Shown in pieces: positions 49,995 to 59,221 of a stretch of 64,000 nucleotides of DNA. The position numbers and the translations under genes are program-made. The DNA lies in NCBI RefSeq assembly GCF_002284575.1, contig NZ_NPKJ01000053.1:248001-312000 (forward strand). The letters run 5' to 3'. This DNA comes from Mesorhizobium temperatum. GTDB lineage: Bacteria > Pseudomonadota > Alphaproteobacteria > Rhizobiales > Rhizobiaceae. The stretch's first letter is position 1. Each line of letters begins with the position of its first letter. Below the pieces are notes generated by a model. It saw nothing but the letters and a program-made list of their open reading frames with translations, was not told the DNA's origin and made no database searches.

Positions 49995-51539
49995 CTATTT
50001 CGGTTGCTTGCCGACGGCCAGCAGCAATACGTTTTCCTGGCTGAACTGTTCCTTGTCGAGAATGCCTGAGATCTGGCCCTCATGCATGACGGCGATGCGG
50101 TCGGAGACGCCGATCACCTCCTCCATGTCGCTGGAGATCATCAGCACGGCGACGCCGGCATCGGCCAGCGCCCGCATCAGCCCGTAGATCTCGGCCTTGG
50201 CGCCGATGTCGATGCCGCGTGTCGGCTCGTCGAGGATCATCACCCTGGGGTTCATGGCCAGCCATTTGGCCAGCACGACTTTTTGCTGGTTGCCGCCGGA
50301 CAGCGTGCCGGTGCGCGTCGCCACCGAGGGCGCCTTGATGCCGAGATTGCGTTTCTGCTTCTCGGCGGTGACGGCTTCAGCGCTGGCAGAAACCAGGGAC
50401 CGTCGGGCATGCGCCGGAAGATTGGGGAGCGAAATATTCTGGGCAATCGACAGATCGAGCAGGATTCCGGTCAGCTTGCGATCCTCGGGGACGAGGAAAA
50501 TCCCGTTGGCCACAGCGTCGGCGGCCGAACCAAGAACCAGATCTTTTCCATCAAGCTGGAGCGCACCGCCAAGGCTCTTGTCGATGCCGAAAAGCACACG
50601 CGCCAGTTCGGTGCGGCCGGAGCCGACAAGACCCGCCAGGCCAAGAATTTCGCCATGCCTGACGCCGAGATCGACTGGCCGATCGGGATAGGCAGTGGTG
50701 CGAACGGCCTTGGCCGACAGAGCGACGGTGCCGGGCGGGCGCGCCGATTCTGCCGCCTTCTCCCTCTCCTTCAGCATGCGGCCGATCATCAGTTTGACCA
50801 TCTGGTCGTGATTGATGGCGTTCTTCGGCAGCGTGCCGGCAAGCATACCGTCCCTCAGCACGACGACGCGATCGGCGACCCGCTCGACCTCGTGAAGACG
50901 GTGCGAGATGAAGATGACGCTGATGCCCTCCGCCTTCAGAGCCTTGATGACATCGAGCAGCTTGTCGGTCTCGGCAAGTGGCAGGCTCGATGTCGGCTCG
51001 TCGAGGATGACCAGCCTTGCCTCGATCGACAGCGCCTTGGCGATTTCGACCATCTGCTGCTGGGCGAGCGACAGCGTCGATACCGGCGTGTCGGCCGAAA
51101 AGTTGGCGCCCACGCGTTTGAGCAGCGGCGCCGACAGCGCGCGCAGCCTGGCGCGGTCGACAAGCCTGAACGGACCGGCGCGCAAAGGTTCACGGCCGAA
51201 AAAGATGTTGGCAGCAACGTCGAGGTTTTCGAACAGGTTGAGTTCCTGGTGGACGAAGGCGATGCCGGAACCGATGCTGGCCTCGACGGTCAGCCGGTCA
51301 TGGGCGACGCCGTCGACGGTGATCGTGCCGGTGTCGGGGGTGGTCACGCCGCCGAGGATCTTCATCAGCGTCGACTTGCCGGCGCCGTTCTCGCCGACGA
51401 GGCCGATGACCTCGCCAGGCCTGACCTCCATTGAAAATCCATCCAGCGCGACCACGCCGGGATAGGTCTTGCGCACGCCCTCGAGACTGAGGAACGGGGC
51501 AGTCGTGGATACGCCGATGGATGCGTCGGAATAATTCAT
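49995..51539 (-). CDS. Second sugar ABC importer, two-domain ATPase
   Basis: A 514-residue RbsA/MglA-type ATPase. The first domain has Walker A GENGAGKST and Walker B LVILDEPTSSL. The second has the degenerate loop GLVGSGRTELARVLFG, signature LSGGNQQKVVLAKWL and Walker B VMILDEPTRGIDIGAK. ATG 51539 with AGG six bases upstream is the natural start. Longer open frame upstream is not family sequence. This full-length form contrasts with the single-domain ATPase of the importer at 33.7 kb. Confidence 0.92.
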   Translation of the reverse strand: MNYSDASIGVSTTAPFLSLEGVRKTYPGVVALDGFSMEVRPGEVIGLVGENGAGKSTLMKILGGVTTPDTGTITVDGVAHDRLTVEASIGSGIAFVHQELNLFENLDVAANIFFGREPLRAGPFRLVDRARLRALSAPLLKRVGANFSADTPVSTLSLAQQQMVEIAKALSIEARLVILDEPTSSLPLAETDKLLDVIKALKAEGISVIFISHRLHEVERVADRVVVLRDGMLAGTLPKNAINHDQMVKLMIGRMLKEREKAAESARPPGTVALSAKAVRTTAYPDRPVDLGVRHGEILGLAGLVGSGRTELARVLFGIDKSLGGALQLDGKDLVLGSAADAVANGIFLVPEDRKLTGILLDLSIAQNISLPNLPAHARRSLVSASAEAVTAEKQKRNLGIKAPSVATRTGTLSGGNQQKVVLAKWLAMNPRVMILDEPTRGIDIGAKAEIYGLMRALADAGVAVLMISSDMEEVIGVSDRIAVMHEGQISGILDKEQFSQENVLLLAVGKQPK

Positions 51540-51661
51540 CACACCTGACAGCAGCCGGTGGGCCGTTTTAGCCACATCTGCAGACTGACGACCCTCGCAG
51601 GGTTCGTCAATGCGAACGGCCGGCCCGAGGCGAACCCCAAGCCGGCGCAACTGCCTTCGCC

Positions 51662-52624
51662 TTAATTGCCGGACATCGCCTTCAGATTGGCGGCATAGGC
51701 GTCGACATCGTCCTTGCCGATGATCTTGGTCGGGATGATGATCAGGCCGTTCTCCGGAATGCCCGATTTGTCGCCCTCGAGATAGGCGGCCATCAGCTTC
51801 ATGCCCTGGTAGGCCCATTCGAAGGGCTGCTGCACGACGGTGGCGGCAACGGTGCCTTCCTTGACGCCGCCCAGGGTGATCGGATCGTCGTCGAAGCCGA
51901 CGACCGTGATCTGGCCGAGCTTGCCGGCGTCGCGCAGCGCTTCATAGATGCGCGGCGTATTGTAGGAATAGAAGCCGACCATGCAGGTGACGTCGGGGCT
52001 GGCGACCAGCGCGTCCTCGACGTTCTTCTTGGCGCGGGCCTGGTCGATGTCGTCGCCACGCACGTCGATCAGCTCGATCTTGGTGCCGGCGAGCCCTTCC
52101 TTCATGCCTTCGATGCGCTCTTTGGCATTGTCGGCGCCGAGCAGGCCGACGAAGCCTAGGCATTTGCCGCCGTCAGGCATCGCCTTCTTGGCGATCTCGG
52201 CCGCCTGCTTGCCGGCGTCGATGTTGGACGAGCCGATATAAGCGATACGCTTGGTCTGTGGCGCGTCGCTGTCGGTCGTGAACAGCGCCGTCTCCGAAGC
52301 AATCTTGTTGAGCCCGTCGGTCGAAGTCTTGGGGTCGACTGCCGAAACCATGATCGCCTTGACGCCGGCCGTCACCAGATCATCCATCAGCCGCTGCTGG
52401 ATGGCGACCGACGACTGCTCCGGATATTTGAGCTCCAGATTGTAGTCGGGCAGTTCGGCCTGGGCCTTCTTGACGCCGGCTTCGGCCGCCTTCCAGAAGT
52501 CGGAAGCGCCGTTGACGACGAAGGCCAGCGTCGGTTTATCCTGGGCACGGGCAATCGCCGTGATGGACAGGCCGAGAGCCAAGGCCGCGGCAGCGACGGA
52601 CGCATTTCGTATCGCAGATTTCAT
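51662..52624 (-). CDS. Second sugar ABC importer, substrate-binding protein
   Basis: A 320-residue RbsB-type protein with a signal peptide (ASVAAAALALGLSITAIARA). The mature part begins QDKPTLAFVVNGASDFWKAAEAG. ATG 52624 has GGGAGG seven bases upstream. It is the first gene of its operon, preceded by a 611-base gap to the LacI regulator at 53236, which is a likely controller. The ligand is unknown. Confidence 0.9.
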   Translation of the reverse strand: MKSAIRNASVAAAALALGLSITAIARAQDKPTLAFVVNGASDFWKAAEAGVKKAQAELPDYNLELKYPEQSSVAIQQRLMDDLVTAGVKAIMVSAVDPKTSTDGLNKIASETALFTTDSDAPQTKRIAYIGSSNIDAGKQAAEIAKKAMPDGGKCLGFVGLLGADNAKERIEGMKEGLAGTKIELIDVRGDDIDQARAKKNVEDALVASPDVTCMVGFYSYNTPRIYEALRDAGKLGQITVVGFDDDPITLGGVKEGTVAATVVQQPFEWAYQGMKLMAAYLEGDKSGIPENGLIIIPTKIIGKDDVDAYAANLKAMSGN

Positions 52625-53235
52625 GTTCAACCTCCCATTTGATTCAGTCATTTTCGCTGATCTGAACTTGTCGAATGCGGCTGGACGCCTCCTCCTCAAG
52701 GGGTTCTGGCAGCGAAAGAACGGCGCCATTCCAGCCGCGATTTTGGACTTTAGAGACTCATTGGCTGTTCGTATAGTCGGATTTGTCTGACATTTCCGTA
52801 ATTGCGTGGCGTTGCTTTGCCGGCCCAAGAGCCGCGGATGCCGCGCCACGCGCCTGCTTCCCGTCATGGCCCGTTCGGTCCCGAGCCGGGCATGACGAAT
52901 TGACAATAGAACGCTTACGACTATTAGTAAATAGTATTAGTCTCTGGTTGGAAACCTGGTGCCGCTGGCGAATGGCTGCCTGCCGTGTGGTGAGAAAGGG
53001 AGGCTTCCGAGGCCGTTTAACGGCCTTGAAATTGGGTCACATTCCCAGAAATCGATCTTCCAGAAACCGCGTATCGCTCTCTCCGCGTTGCTAGCCATTC
53101 GGCTGCCAGGATGATAATAATGATTAATCGAGTGCCTGTTTTATAAACGCGAAGCGTCGTCGGGCGCCCTACCGTCTGTAATGACGTCCAGGACGACCTC
53201 TGGTTAGCCAAGCCGGGAATTTGGAACACAATGCC
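52625..53235. promoter_or_regulatory. Divergent region between sugar operon and LacI gene
   Basis: A 611-base gap without a supportable gene. It includes an AT-rich patch with CTATT-AGTA-AATAG and repeated TATTAGT near 52920-52942, and a strong palindrome AGGCCGTT-T-AACGGCCT (53010-53026). These could be operators for the LacI-family protein, which typically bind such sites. Confidence 0.4.
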
Positions 53236-54375
53236 ATGAGCGAACCGACGGATCTGCGCGATCCTGCCCTTGAAGCCTCCCGGCGCCGAAAGCCATCGGC
53301 TAAGAACCCCAAGAGTCGCGTCACCATGACCGATATCGCCAGGGCCGCCGGCTGCTCGCAGGCAACGGTTTCGTTCGTCCTCAACAATACGCCGGGCATA
53401 AGGCTCTCGCAGCAGACCCGCAAACGGGTGATCGAGGCCGCGCGGGGTCTCGGCTATGCGCCACCAGCCTTCTCTGCTCTTCGCAGCCCTATCGCCTCGT
53501 TCGAGGGGCTGGACGGGGTGATCGGCTTCGCGGTCGATCAACTGGCGACCAGTCCCGAAGCGGTCGTCGCCATCGAAGGGGCGCGCCAGGCCTCGTGGAA
53601 TGCCGGCAATGTCGTGCTGGTCGCCCAGACTTTGGGTGATTCCGTCATGGAGCCGCGCGCGATTGCGGCACTGACCAAGCGGGGTATTTCGGCGCTGATC
53701 TACATGACCATCTTCACGCGTGAGATCGTCGCGCCCGACTATCTCTACGGCCTCGATATCCCGGTCATCCTGCTCAACTGCTACACCGTCGACTACGCCT
53801 TCCCCGCCGTGGTGCCGAGCGAAATCGCCGGCGGGCAGAGCTCCACCCGTCACCTGATCAGCCATGGCCACCGCCGCATCGCCACCATCACCGGCGAGCC
53901 GTGGATGCAGGCGGCGCAGGATCGGCTGAAGGGCTACCGCCGGGCGCTGGCGACGGCCGACATCCCGTTCGATGCGGAGCTGGTGGTCGAGGGCGACTGG
54001 TCGGCGAGCGCCGGCTACGCCGCGACCGTCAAGCTTCTGGCGCTCAAGGACCGCCCAACCGCCATCTTCTGCCAGAACGACCGCACCGCGATCGGCTGCT
54101 ACGAAGCGCTGAAGGAAGCCGGCCTGCACATCCCTGGGGATATTTCGGTAATCGGCTATGACGACGAGGAAATCGCCCGGCATCTGTTCCCGCCTTTGAC
54201 GACGTCGATCCTGCCGCATATGGCGATGGGGCAGTGGGCGATCGAGCAGCTCGAATTGTCCGCCCCTCCCGGCCGCGGACGCTACCCCATCACCAAGCTT
54301 GAATGCCCGCTGGTCGAGCGGGAATCGGTCAGTGCTGTGGCGCCTGGGCGCACACACGGACTGACAGCCGGCTGA
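53236..54375 (+). CDS. LacI-family transcriptional regulator
   Basis: A 379-residue LacI-type regulator. An unusual 30-residue basic N-terminal arm precedes the helix-turn-helix VTMTDIARAAGCSQATVSFVLNN. The ligand domain has RHLISHGHRRIATITG and VIGYDDEEIARHLFPPLTT, as in sugar-binding members. It lies between a divergent ABC operon and a downstream polysaccharide deacetylase-like gene, and could control either. Confidence 0.9.
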   Translation: MSEPTDLRDPALEASRRRKPSAKNPKSRVTMTDIARAAGCSQATVSFVLNNTPGIRLSQQTRKRVIEAARGLGYAPPAFSALRSPIASFEGLDGVIGFAVDQLATSPEAVVAIEGARQASWNAGNVVLVAQTLGDSVMEPRAIAALTKRGISALIYMTIFTREIVAPDYLYGLDIPVILLNCYTVDYAFPAVVPSEIAGGQSSTRHLISHGHRRIATITGEPWMQAAQDRLKGYRRALATADIPFDAELVVEGDWSASAGYAATVKLLALKDRPTAIFCQNDRTAIGCYEALKEAGLHIPGDISVIGYDDEEIARHLFPPLTTSILPHMAMGQWAIEQLELSAPPGRGRYPITKLECPLVERESVSAVAPGRTHGLTAG

Positions 54376-54663
54376 GCACCTCCAGACTTCCATCAATGCA
54401 TACGCCGTACTGATGCCGCTCCAGGCCAGACAAGCGCCCCGCAAAGGGCGGTTGGCCCCGAAATTGTCGCCTGGCGTGGTGGATCGGGATTCTTGTATCC
54501 AGATTTCTGCGGATTGACGTACGGTTCGCTGCAGTCTGGTTGTGGCGAAATCCTGGATCCAAGGGTAAATCTGATCGGGCTCGCCGTTTCGCACCGGCTT
54601 CGAGCCCGATCTCCTCGCTGACCCGTACATGCGGATCAGCAACCCGCCAGGAGTTGTACTGCC

Positions 54664-55596
54664 ATGAAGCTCCAGCATCGCCACGGCCCGCCGCGCGATT
54701 TCGTCGGTTACGGCCGGCGGCCGCCGCAGATCATCTGGCCGGACGGACGTCTGGTCGCAGTCAATCTCGTGGTCTGCTACGAGGAAGGGTCGGAATATTC
54801 GCTGTTCGAGGGCGACAGCCATAGCGATGGCTGGGGCGAATATCCATTGTCGGCGCCGGCCGGCATCCGCGACCTCGGCACCGAAACGCATTTCGAGTAT
54901 GGCAGCCGCGTCGGCATCTGGCGCATCGCCAGGCTGCTCGAGCGACACGGCGTCCACGCCACGATCTCGAGCTGTGCCGAGGCGCTGCGGCGCAACCCGG
55001 AGGTGACGGCATGGCTGCGCCAATCGGGTCACGATCTGCTCGGCCATGGCTTGCGCTGGACCGAACAATGGACCCAGAGCCGTGACGAGGAGCGCGATCA
55101 TCTGCAGCGCGCCGTCGCGCTGTTCATCGAGCTGCTCGGCGAGCGCCCGATCGGCTGGAACAGCCGTTCCTTTCCCAGCGTCAACACGCGCGACCTCCTG
55201 ATCGAGGAAGGCGGCTTCCTGTATGATTCAGATCCGTGCAACGACGACTTGCCCTATTTCGTGCCCGCACAGAACGGGCGCCTTCTGATCATTCCCTATT
55301 CCAAGACCTTGAACGACAGCCGCTATCTGGTAAGCCCCGGCTATGTGACGCCCAAGGACTTCGTCGACAACGTCGAAGCCTATCTGGACTTCCTGATCAG
55401 GGAAGCCAGGGAAGAAGGTGGGCGCATGATGACGATAGGCGTCCATGCGCGATGGACCGGCCAGCCCAACCGGGCCGCGGCATTGGAAGGCATAATCGAG
55501 ACGGTTCTGTCCAGGCCGGAGGCCGTCTTCATGCGCCGCAACGATATCGCCCGGTATTGGCTGTCGCTGTTTCCGGCCGAGGGCGAAGCGCCATGA
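54664..55596 (+). CDS. Polysaccharide deacetylase / PuuE-type hydrolase
   Basis: A 310-residue NodB-homology enzyme. NLVVCYEEGSEYSLFEGDSHS near the N-terminus and GHDLLGHGLRWTEQ in the middle resemble PuuE-type allantoinases and cyclic imidases more than chitin deacetylases, since the usual TFDDG motif is replaced. No signal peptide is seen, in line with a cytosolic enzyme. AGGAG stands before ATG 54664. The 288 bases before it hold no recognisable gene. Confidence 0.8.
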   Translation: MKLQHRHGPPRDFVGYGRRPPQIIWPDGRLVAVNLVVCYEEGSEYSLFEGDSHSDGWGEYPLSAPAGIRDLGTETHFEYGSRVGIWRIARLLERHGVHATISSCAEALRRNPEVTAWLRQSGHDLLGHGLRWTEQWTQSRDEERDHLQRAVALFIELLGERPIGWNSRSFPSVNTRDLLIEEGGFLYDSDPCNDDLPYFVPAQNGRLLIIPYSKTLNDSRYLVSPGYVTPKDFVDNVEAYLDFLIREAREEGGRMMTIGVHARWTGQPNRAAALEGIIETVLSRPEAVFMRRNDIARYWLSLFPAEGEAP

Positions 55597-55629
55597 GCCA
55601 ACGTCCAACTCGCATGGCGAACGGCATCC

Positions 55630-55953
55630 TTAAGCATCGATACGGGAAGGGAATTGCTCACCCCAACGGCATAACGCCTCTGCTCCAGCATTGAGCGCCG
55701 CTCCGCTTTCTGTCAGCGAATAGACGACCTTGGTCGGCGATCCCGGATAGACTTCTCGGTTCACAAGCCCGTCAGCCTCCAGTTCGCGTAATTGCTGCGT
55801 CAGCATCTTTTCACTGATCGCCGGAATCGACTGCCTCAACCGGCCGAACCTGCGAGACGCCGTTCCAAGCTCACAAAGAATATCCACTTTCCACTTCCCT
55901 TCGATCGCCTTGATCGCGGTTGCGAAGCCGCAATTGCCCGTCGGCTTATTCAT
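55630..55953 (-). CDS. HxlR-family regulator
   Basis: A 107-residue winged-helix regulator. Motifs are AIKAIEGKWKVDILCEL, RRFGRLRQSIPAISEKMLTQQLRELEADGLVNREVYPGSP, typical of HxlR. AAGGAG stands five bases before ATG 55953, so longer upstream starts are not needed. It is divergent from an NAD(P)-dependent oxidoreductase gene, the usual target layout for redox- or aldehyde-sensing HxlR proteins. Confidence 0.9.
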   Translation of the reverse strand: MNKPTGNCGFATAIKAIEGKWKVDILCELGTASRRFGRLRQSIPAISEKMLTQQLRELEADGLVNREVYPGSPTKVVYSLTESGAALNAGAEALCRWGEQFPSRIDA

Positions 55954-56072
55954 GATGCTCTCCTTACCGTTGGGTAACCACTTACCTCCAGGTGCGTATT
56001 GTGCGCGCCACTCACTCCAACATACCTCTGCCCGTGACGACAAATTGGCGCCTATTGGTATGGAGTGTTGCA

Positions 56073-57002
56073 ATGAAGCTTTCAATCAGCGTTGTGGGGA
56101 CGGGTCGTATGGGATCAGCGCTCGCCCGCGCCCTGCTTCAGTCGGGATATCGGACGACGGTCTGGAACAGGACAAAACAAAAGGCCGAACCGCTGGCCGC
56201 GCTCGGCGCCACTGTCGCGGGGTCCGTCCTGGAAGCCGTCAATGCGGCTGAGATTATCATCGTGAACGTAAGCGACTACCAGGCAAGCGCAGTTCTGCGC
56301 GACGATGCTGTTGCTTCAGCTATTCGCGGCAAGTTGATCGTGGAACTCACTTCGGGAACGCCGCATGGCGCACGCGAAGCCGCTGAATGGTTTGCTGCGC
56401 ACGGAGCCAGCTATCTCGATGGCGCGATCATGGCCACGCCGGATTTCATTGGCACAGATGCCGGGACGATACTGATCTCGGGGCCAAGGCAGGCTTTCGA
56501 CGCGAACGAGGAGATGTTTCGTGCGTTGGGCGGCAATGTCCAGCATGTCGGGGAAGAACCGGGACGTGCGAACGCACTTGATAGCGCGCTGCTTGCTCTC
56601 ATGTGGGGCGCGCTGTTCGGAACGCTGCATGCGATCGCCGTGTGTCAGGCCGAAGAGATCGACCTCGGCGAGTTGGGACGGCAGTGGACCGCAATAGCGC
56701 CTGTTATTGACGGGCTTGTCGCCGACCTGATCAAGCGAACGGATGCTGGGCGGTTTGCCAGCGACGACGAGACGCTCTCGTCGATCTCCCCGCATTACGG
56801 CGCATTCCAGCATCTCCTGGAGCTGATGGAGGCGCGCAAGATCGACCGCTCCGTGGTCGACAGTTACGACGCAATCTTCCAACGGGCGATTGCAGCAGGC
56901 CACCTACATGATGATTTCGCGGCGTTATCGCAATTTCTGGAAAGTCCGGATAAGAGATCTCTCCGATCCGGACCGCGCGGAGGATCCCTTCTGGCTGGCT
57001 GA
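56073..57002 (+). CDS. NAD(P)-dependent imine-reductase-like dehydrogenase
   Basis: A 309-residue beta-hydroxyacid dehydrogenase/imine reductase family member. The Rossmann loop is SVVGTGRMGSALARALLQSG, with TVWNRTKQKAEPL indicating NADP preference (Arg after the second strand). The second domain is mostly helical. GGAG precedes ATG 56073. It is divergent from the HxlR gene with a 119-base gap, so it is probably controlled by it. The substrate is unknown. Confidence 0.85.
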   Translation: MKLSISVVGTGRMGSALARALLQSGYRTTVWNRTKQKAEPLAALGATVAGSVLEAVNAAEIIIVNVSDYQASAVLRDDAVASAIRGKLIVELTSGTPHGAREAAEWFAAHGASYLDGAIMATPDFIGTDAGTILISGPRQAFDANEEMFRALGGNVQHVGEEPGRANALDSALLALMWGALFGTLHAIAVCQAEEIDLGELGRQWTAIAPVIDGLVADLIKRTDAGRFASDDETLSSISPHYGAFQHLLELMEARKIDRSVVDSYDAIFQRAIAAGHLHDDFAALSQFLESPDKRSLRSGPRGGSLLAG

Positions 57003-57121
57003 GCGGATTTGGTCTCCGGCCTTATTGAGGCGGACCACGCTTTGCCGTCGGCCGACGGGTTCGGGCTTTGTTGTCCGAGCGTCGGCCGGGTCAGACCAGT
57101 GATCTACATTAGGGGAATAGA

Positions 57122-57496
57122 ATGCCTTTGACGCTTCTCATCGATTCGTATTGTGCTGCTTGGTCCGATGAGAACGCCGAGCAGCGGCGGGCGTTGCTGT
57201 TACCGATCTGGAGCGATGGCGCGACATACACGGATCCTACAGTCCATGCGACTGGCGCGGAAGAACTGCTCGCGCACATCGCAAGAGTTCTGGCCAAGCA
57301 TCCCGGTGCCCGCATCCTACGGACAAGTGACGTGGATGTTCATCATGGGATCGCACGCTTTGCGTGGAAGTTTGTGATGCCTGATGGATCGTCCTTCCCT
57401 GAGGGTTTGGACATAGCCTTCCTCGACCCTGGCCAGAAGCGAATAACACGTATCATCGGCTTTTTTGGGCCGTTGGTAAGATCCCCGGTGTCATAA
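57122..57496 (+). CDS. NTF2-like (SnoaL-type) small protein
   Basis: A 124-residue cone-shaped alpha/beta protein of the NTF2-like superfamily, with DSYCAAWSDENAEQRRALLLPIWSDGATYTDP as the conserved opening. Such proteins include isomerases, dehydratases and hydrolases, and many are uncharacterised. AGGGG stands before ATG 57122. The gene converges with ddl, whose stop is only ten bases away. Confidence 0.8.
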   Translation: MPLTLLIDSYCAAWSDENAEQRRALLLPIWSDGATYTDPTVHATGAEELLAHIARVLAKHPGARILRTSDVDVHHGIARFAWKFVMPDGSSFPEGLDIAFLDPGQKRITRIIGFFGPLVRSPVS

Positions 57497-57506
57497 GCCT
57501 TCGCCA

Positions 57507-58583
57507 TCAAGCTAATCGACCAGCGCGTGCCAGCCCGTGCGCCACCAGCCGATCGATGATCTCGGGATAGCTGACGCCGCTTGCCGCCATCGCCTTGGAA
57601 TACATGCTGATATCGGTGAAACCGGGAATGGTGTTGAGCTCGTTGATGAGGACGCGCATGTCCGGCGTCACGAAGAAATCAACGCGGGCCATGCCGTCGC
57701 AGCCGACCGCCCTGAAGGCCTTTGCTGCCATCGCGCGGATACTGCCTTCGATCTCCTGCGGCAGTTCGGCCGGGACTTTCAGCGCTGCGCCGTGCTCGTC
57801 GATATATTTGGCGTCGTAGCTGTAGAAACCGTGGCTCTGTGCCGGCACGATCTCGCCGGGACGGGAAACGAAGAGGCCGCCCTCCGTATCCTCCAGCACG
57901 CTGCACTCGATCTCGCGGCCTCGAATGAATTCTTCGGCCAGCAACTTGCGGTCGTGCCTAAAGCCTTCTGTCAGCGCTGCCTTATAGTCTTTTTCAGCCG
58001 AAATCTTGCTGACGCCGACAGAGGAACCCTGCCGGGCCGGTTTGATAAAGAGCGGGAGCCCAAGTGCGCTCTGCAGTTCCGCAAAGGCCGGCGCGCCGCC
58101 GTGGTGGATTGTGACGGACCGCGCGGCGGGCAAGCCCGCCTCGTACAGCAGCCGCTTGGCAATGTCCTTGTCGAGGGCTGCGGCCGAACCAAGAATGCCG
58201 CAGCCGGCGAGCGGCACGCGCGCCACTTCCGCCAGCCCCTGCACGGAGCCGTCCTCGCCGTGGAGGCCGTGCAAGGCGGGAAACAGGATGTCGATGTCAG
58301 GCAGTTCGTGGGCCGCGCCATGGGTCGGGATCGCCATCATCCGTCCCTGTCCGCCAGGCACGAGGCAGACTCCGGTACCGCTCGACGGTTTCGCCAGCGT
58401 GCCGCCCTCGAAGCTGCTCAGCAGCCATTGTCCTTCGCGGGTGACGAAGATGGGAACGGCATCGTATTTCGCGGGTTCCAGCGCACGCAGGATATTGGTT
58501 GCCGACAGCACCGAAACGTCGTGCTCGGCGGAGCGTCCGCCAAAGAGCACGGCAATACGCAGTCTTTTCGAGGTGTCGGCCAT
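57507..58583 (-). CDS. ddl: D-alanine-D-alanine ligase
   Basis: A 358-residue ATP-grasp ligase that makes D-Ala-D-Ala for peptidoglycan. Motifs are VLFGGRSAEHDVSVLSA, ALHGLHGEDGSVQG, FIKPARQGSSVGVSK and LINELNTIPGFTDISMYSKA. GGAG stands six bases before ATG 58583. It is not in a division-wall gene cluster, so it is probably the stand-alone DdlA-type copy. A strong palindrome upstream (58707-58720) suggests specific regulation. Confidence 0.93.
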   Translation of the reverse strand: MADTSKRLRIAVLFGGRSAEHDVSVLSATNILRALEPAKYDAVPIFVTREGQWLLSSFEGGTLAKPSSGTGVCLVPGGQGRMMAIPTHGAAHELPDIDILFPALHGLHGEDGSVQGLAEVARVPLAGCGILGSAAALDKDIAKRLLYEAGLPAARSVTIHHGGAPAFAELQSALGLPLFIKPARQGSSVGVSKISAEKDYKAALTEGFRHDRKLLAEEFIRGREIECSVLEDTEGGLFVSRPGEIVPAQSHGFYSYDAKYIDEHGAALKVPAELPQEIEGSIRAMAAKAFRAVGCDGMARVDFFVTPDMRVLINELNTIPGFTDISMYSKAMAASGVSYPEIIDRLVAHGLARAGRLA

Positions 58584-58903
58584 GAGCGTCTCCAAAATGG
58601 TCTGGCAGAAATGCCGGCGGCAGGGTCCGAATCTCGGTGCGCAGCCCGATCGTTTGCCGACGAAAGCACAAAAAGCTATGTAGATGGTCGATTCGTATAC
58701 TCGTATACTCGTATACGAGTTCAGAGGTGTGCCTTCAAGCCCTGTCTGAGAAGGGGTGCTTTGGTTCGGTCTCCTCCCCAGTGCTCCTCTTATTGAAGCG
58801 AGCGCAGCATGAGACCTGAATAGGGAGAGAATACGCTGCCCTCTGCTCTGCTTCGCAAATAGCTGAGGTTGCCTTAATCATAAATCTGTGTTTATCATAA
58901 GCC
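58584..58903. promoter_or_regulatory. Regulatory gap between ddl and the ArsR gene
   Basis: A 320-base gap. It contains three tandem TCGTATAC units (58693-58716), the last forming part of a 14-base perfect palindrome, and an inverted repeat around the ArsR start. No gene is supportable in it. Confidence 0.5.
58693..58720. promoter_or_regulatory. TCGTATAC triplet and palindrome upstream of ddl
   Basis: TCGTATAC is repeated three times without gaps (58693-58716). The last copy forms the perfect palindrome ACTCGTATACGAGT (58707-58720). GntR-family regulators often bind GTATAC-centred sites, so this is a candidate operator about 110 bases upstream of ddl. Confidence 0.5.
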
Positions 58904-58916
58904 ATGGTTTATGATT
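58876..58916. promoter_or_regulatory. ArsR-type operator spanning its own start codon
   Basis: AATCATAAA (58876-58884) and TTTATGATT (58908-58916) are perfect inverted repeats, with a third related TTTATCATAA between them (58891-58900). The right arm lies within the first codons of the ArsR gene. Autoregulation is inferred. Confidence 0.5.
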
Positions 58917-59221
58917 ATGCAGGTATGGTCGCGCTGGCCGACCCCACGCGCAGAAAGGTATTCGAGCTTGTGGCCGAAGGGCCGCGTTCGGTGGCGAACC
59001 TCGCTCGAATCCTGCCGGTGTCTCAGCCCGCGATCTCTCATCACCTGAAGGTGCTGAGGGAGGCGCGGCTGGTCCGCGCCGAGCCTCGCGGCGCCAGCAA
59101 CATATACCATGTCGACCCTCACGGTCTCGGCGAGATGCGTGCCTGGCTCGACCAGATGTGGGGGAACGCGCTCGACGCCTTCCGAAACGAGATCAACAAA
59201 GCCAAGGAGCGAAAAGAATGA
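58904..59221 (+). CDS. ArsR-family regulator
   Basis: A 105-residue winged helix with ALADPTRRKVFELVAEGPRSVANLARILPVSQPAISHHLKVLREARLV. It lacks an obvious metal-binding CxC motif, like other SRPBCC-linked ArsR proteins. Its stop overlaps the next ATG (ATGA), so it is co-translated with the SRPBCC gene. A three-part inverted repeat over its start codon suggests autoregulation. Confidence 0.9.
   Translation: MVYDYAGMVALADPTRRKVFELVAEGPRSVANLARILPVSQPAISHHLKVLREARLVRAEPRGASNIYHVDPHGLGEMRAWLDQMWGNALDAFRNEINKAKERKE

Noticed and set aside
51540..51818. Extended N-terminus of the second ABC ATPase
   Set aside because: The extension overlaps the binding-protein gene region and has no similarity to ABC ATPases. 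ATG 51539 gives the normal length.
52783..53094. A possible small protein in the gap before the LacI gene
   Set aside because: No ribosome binding site, no family, skewed composition (Arg, Trp, Cys), and it runs through the candidate operators.
53017..55101. A long minus-strand open frame of about 690 codons opposite the LacI and deacetylase genes
   Set aside because: It is antisense to two genes with clear families, crosses their non-coding gap and shows no motif.
58693..58716. CRISPR-like or microsatellite array
   Set aside because: Only three eight-base units without spacers. It is better read as an operator.
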